Assembly: GCA_937135955.1 (NCBI GenBank)
Contig: CAKZOB010000042.1
Coordinates: forward strand, 186,001 to 250,000
Source: an uncultured Anaerolineales bacterium
GTDB lineage: Bacteria > Chloroflexota > Anaerolineae > Aggregatilineales > Aggregatilineaceae
Length of the DNA stretch: 64,000 nt
Reading direction: 5' to 3'
Below the pieces are notes generated by a model that was not told the origin of the DNA, did no database searches, and was given only the letters and a program-made list of their open reading frames with translations. Made by a program: the position numbers and the translations under genes. Positions 63,983 to 64,000 of this stretch are shown here, piece after piece; positions within the stretch are counted from its first letter, which is position 1; every line of letters begins with the position of its first letter.

Positions 63983-64000
63983 GAGGGAGCGTTTGGAAAC

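Overview
This window is high-GC bacterial chromosome with densely packed genes and no rRNA, tRNA, CRISPR array or prophage that I can recognise. The gene set suggests a member of the Chloroflexota, probably Anaerolineae-like: Min and Mre/Rod systems side by side, a glutaminyl-tRNA synthetase, acyl-CoA carboxylase subunits, a radical-B12 acyl-CoA mutase, ATP- and PPi-type phosphofructokinases, and TATAAT -10 boxes in many short intergenic gaps. That placement is inference from gene content; I could not run a phylogeny.

Layout. 1-2095: two GT-C type membrane glycosyltransferases (minus). 2411-10944: a mostly minus-strand block with the three parts of an acyl-CoA (propionyl/acetyl-CoA) carboxylase (carboxyltransferase, biotin carboxylase, biotin carrier), interleaved with a PHP phosphoesterase, a Ca2+/H+ exchanger, a secreted cyclophilin and small unknown genes, several joined by ATGA overlaps. 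11080-19162: SRAP protein, metallo-beta-lactamase-fold hydrolase, lipoprotein, zinc-type oxidoreductase, 3-methyladenine glycosylase, acyl-CoA dehydrogenase, a membrane protein and methylmalonyl-CoA epimerase. 19218-19426: remnant of a TnpB element. 19536-28894: acyl-CoA mutase, a glyoxalase-fold gene with an operator-like promoter, TPR protein, histidine kinase, secreted propeller-like protein, SDR, gltX and a Uma2 protein. 28965-33022: hypothetical protein, glnS, and a HicB-like gene overlapping a DNA adenine methylase. 33110-49263: envelope growth and division cluster (rodA, minE-minD-minC, mreD-mreC-mreB, a phosphohexomutase, a HEAT/Yip1 protein, degV, PBP2, secA). 49886-54781: dnaE with an intein. 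55019-63982: membrane protein, secreted SH3b-protease, YbaK, AIM24-like protein, two phosphofructokinases, a TPR/Cys-rich membrane protein and a secreted duplicated-domain protein.

How the genes fit together. The carboxylase, epimerase and mutase look at first like a propionyl-CoA to succinyl-CoA route, but two specificity residues of the mutase match isobutyryl-CoA mutase rather than methylmalonyl-CoA mutase. The rodA/PBP2/MreBCD/MinCDE genes together would run sidewall synthesis and division-site placement.

The most unusual structure is a set of short dispersed elements. One palindromic core of about 100 bp recurs at least five times between genes or, once, in frame inside the dnaE intein. 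Some copies sit inside larger units with terminal inverted repeats, one with an apparent 8-bp target duplication. An 83-bp sequence that folds on paper into a perfect cloverleaf fills the gap between two convergent genes.
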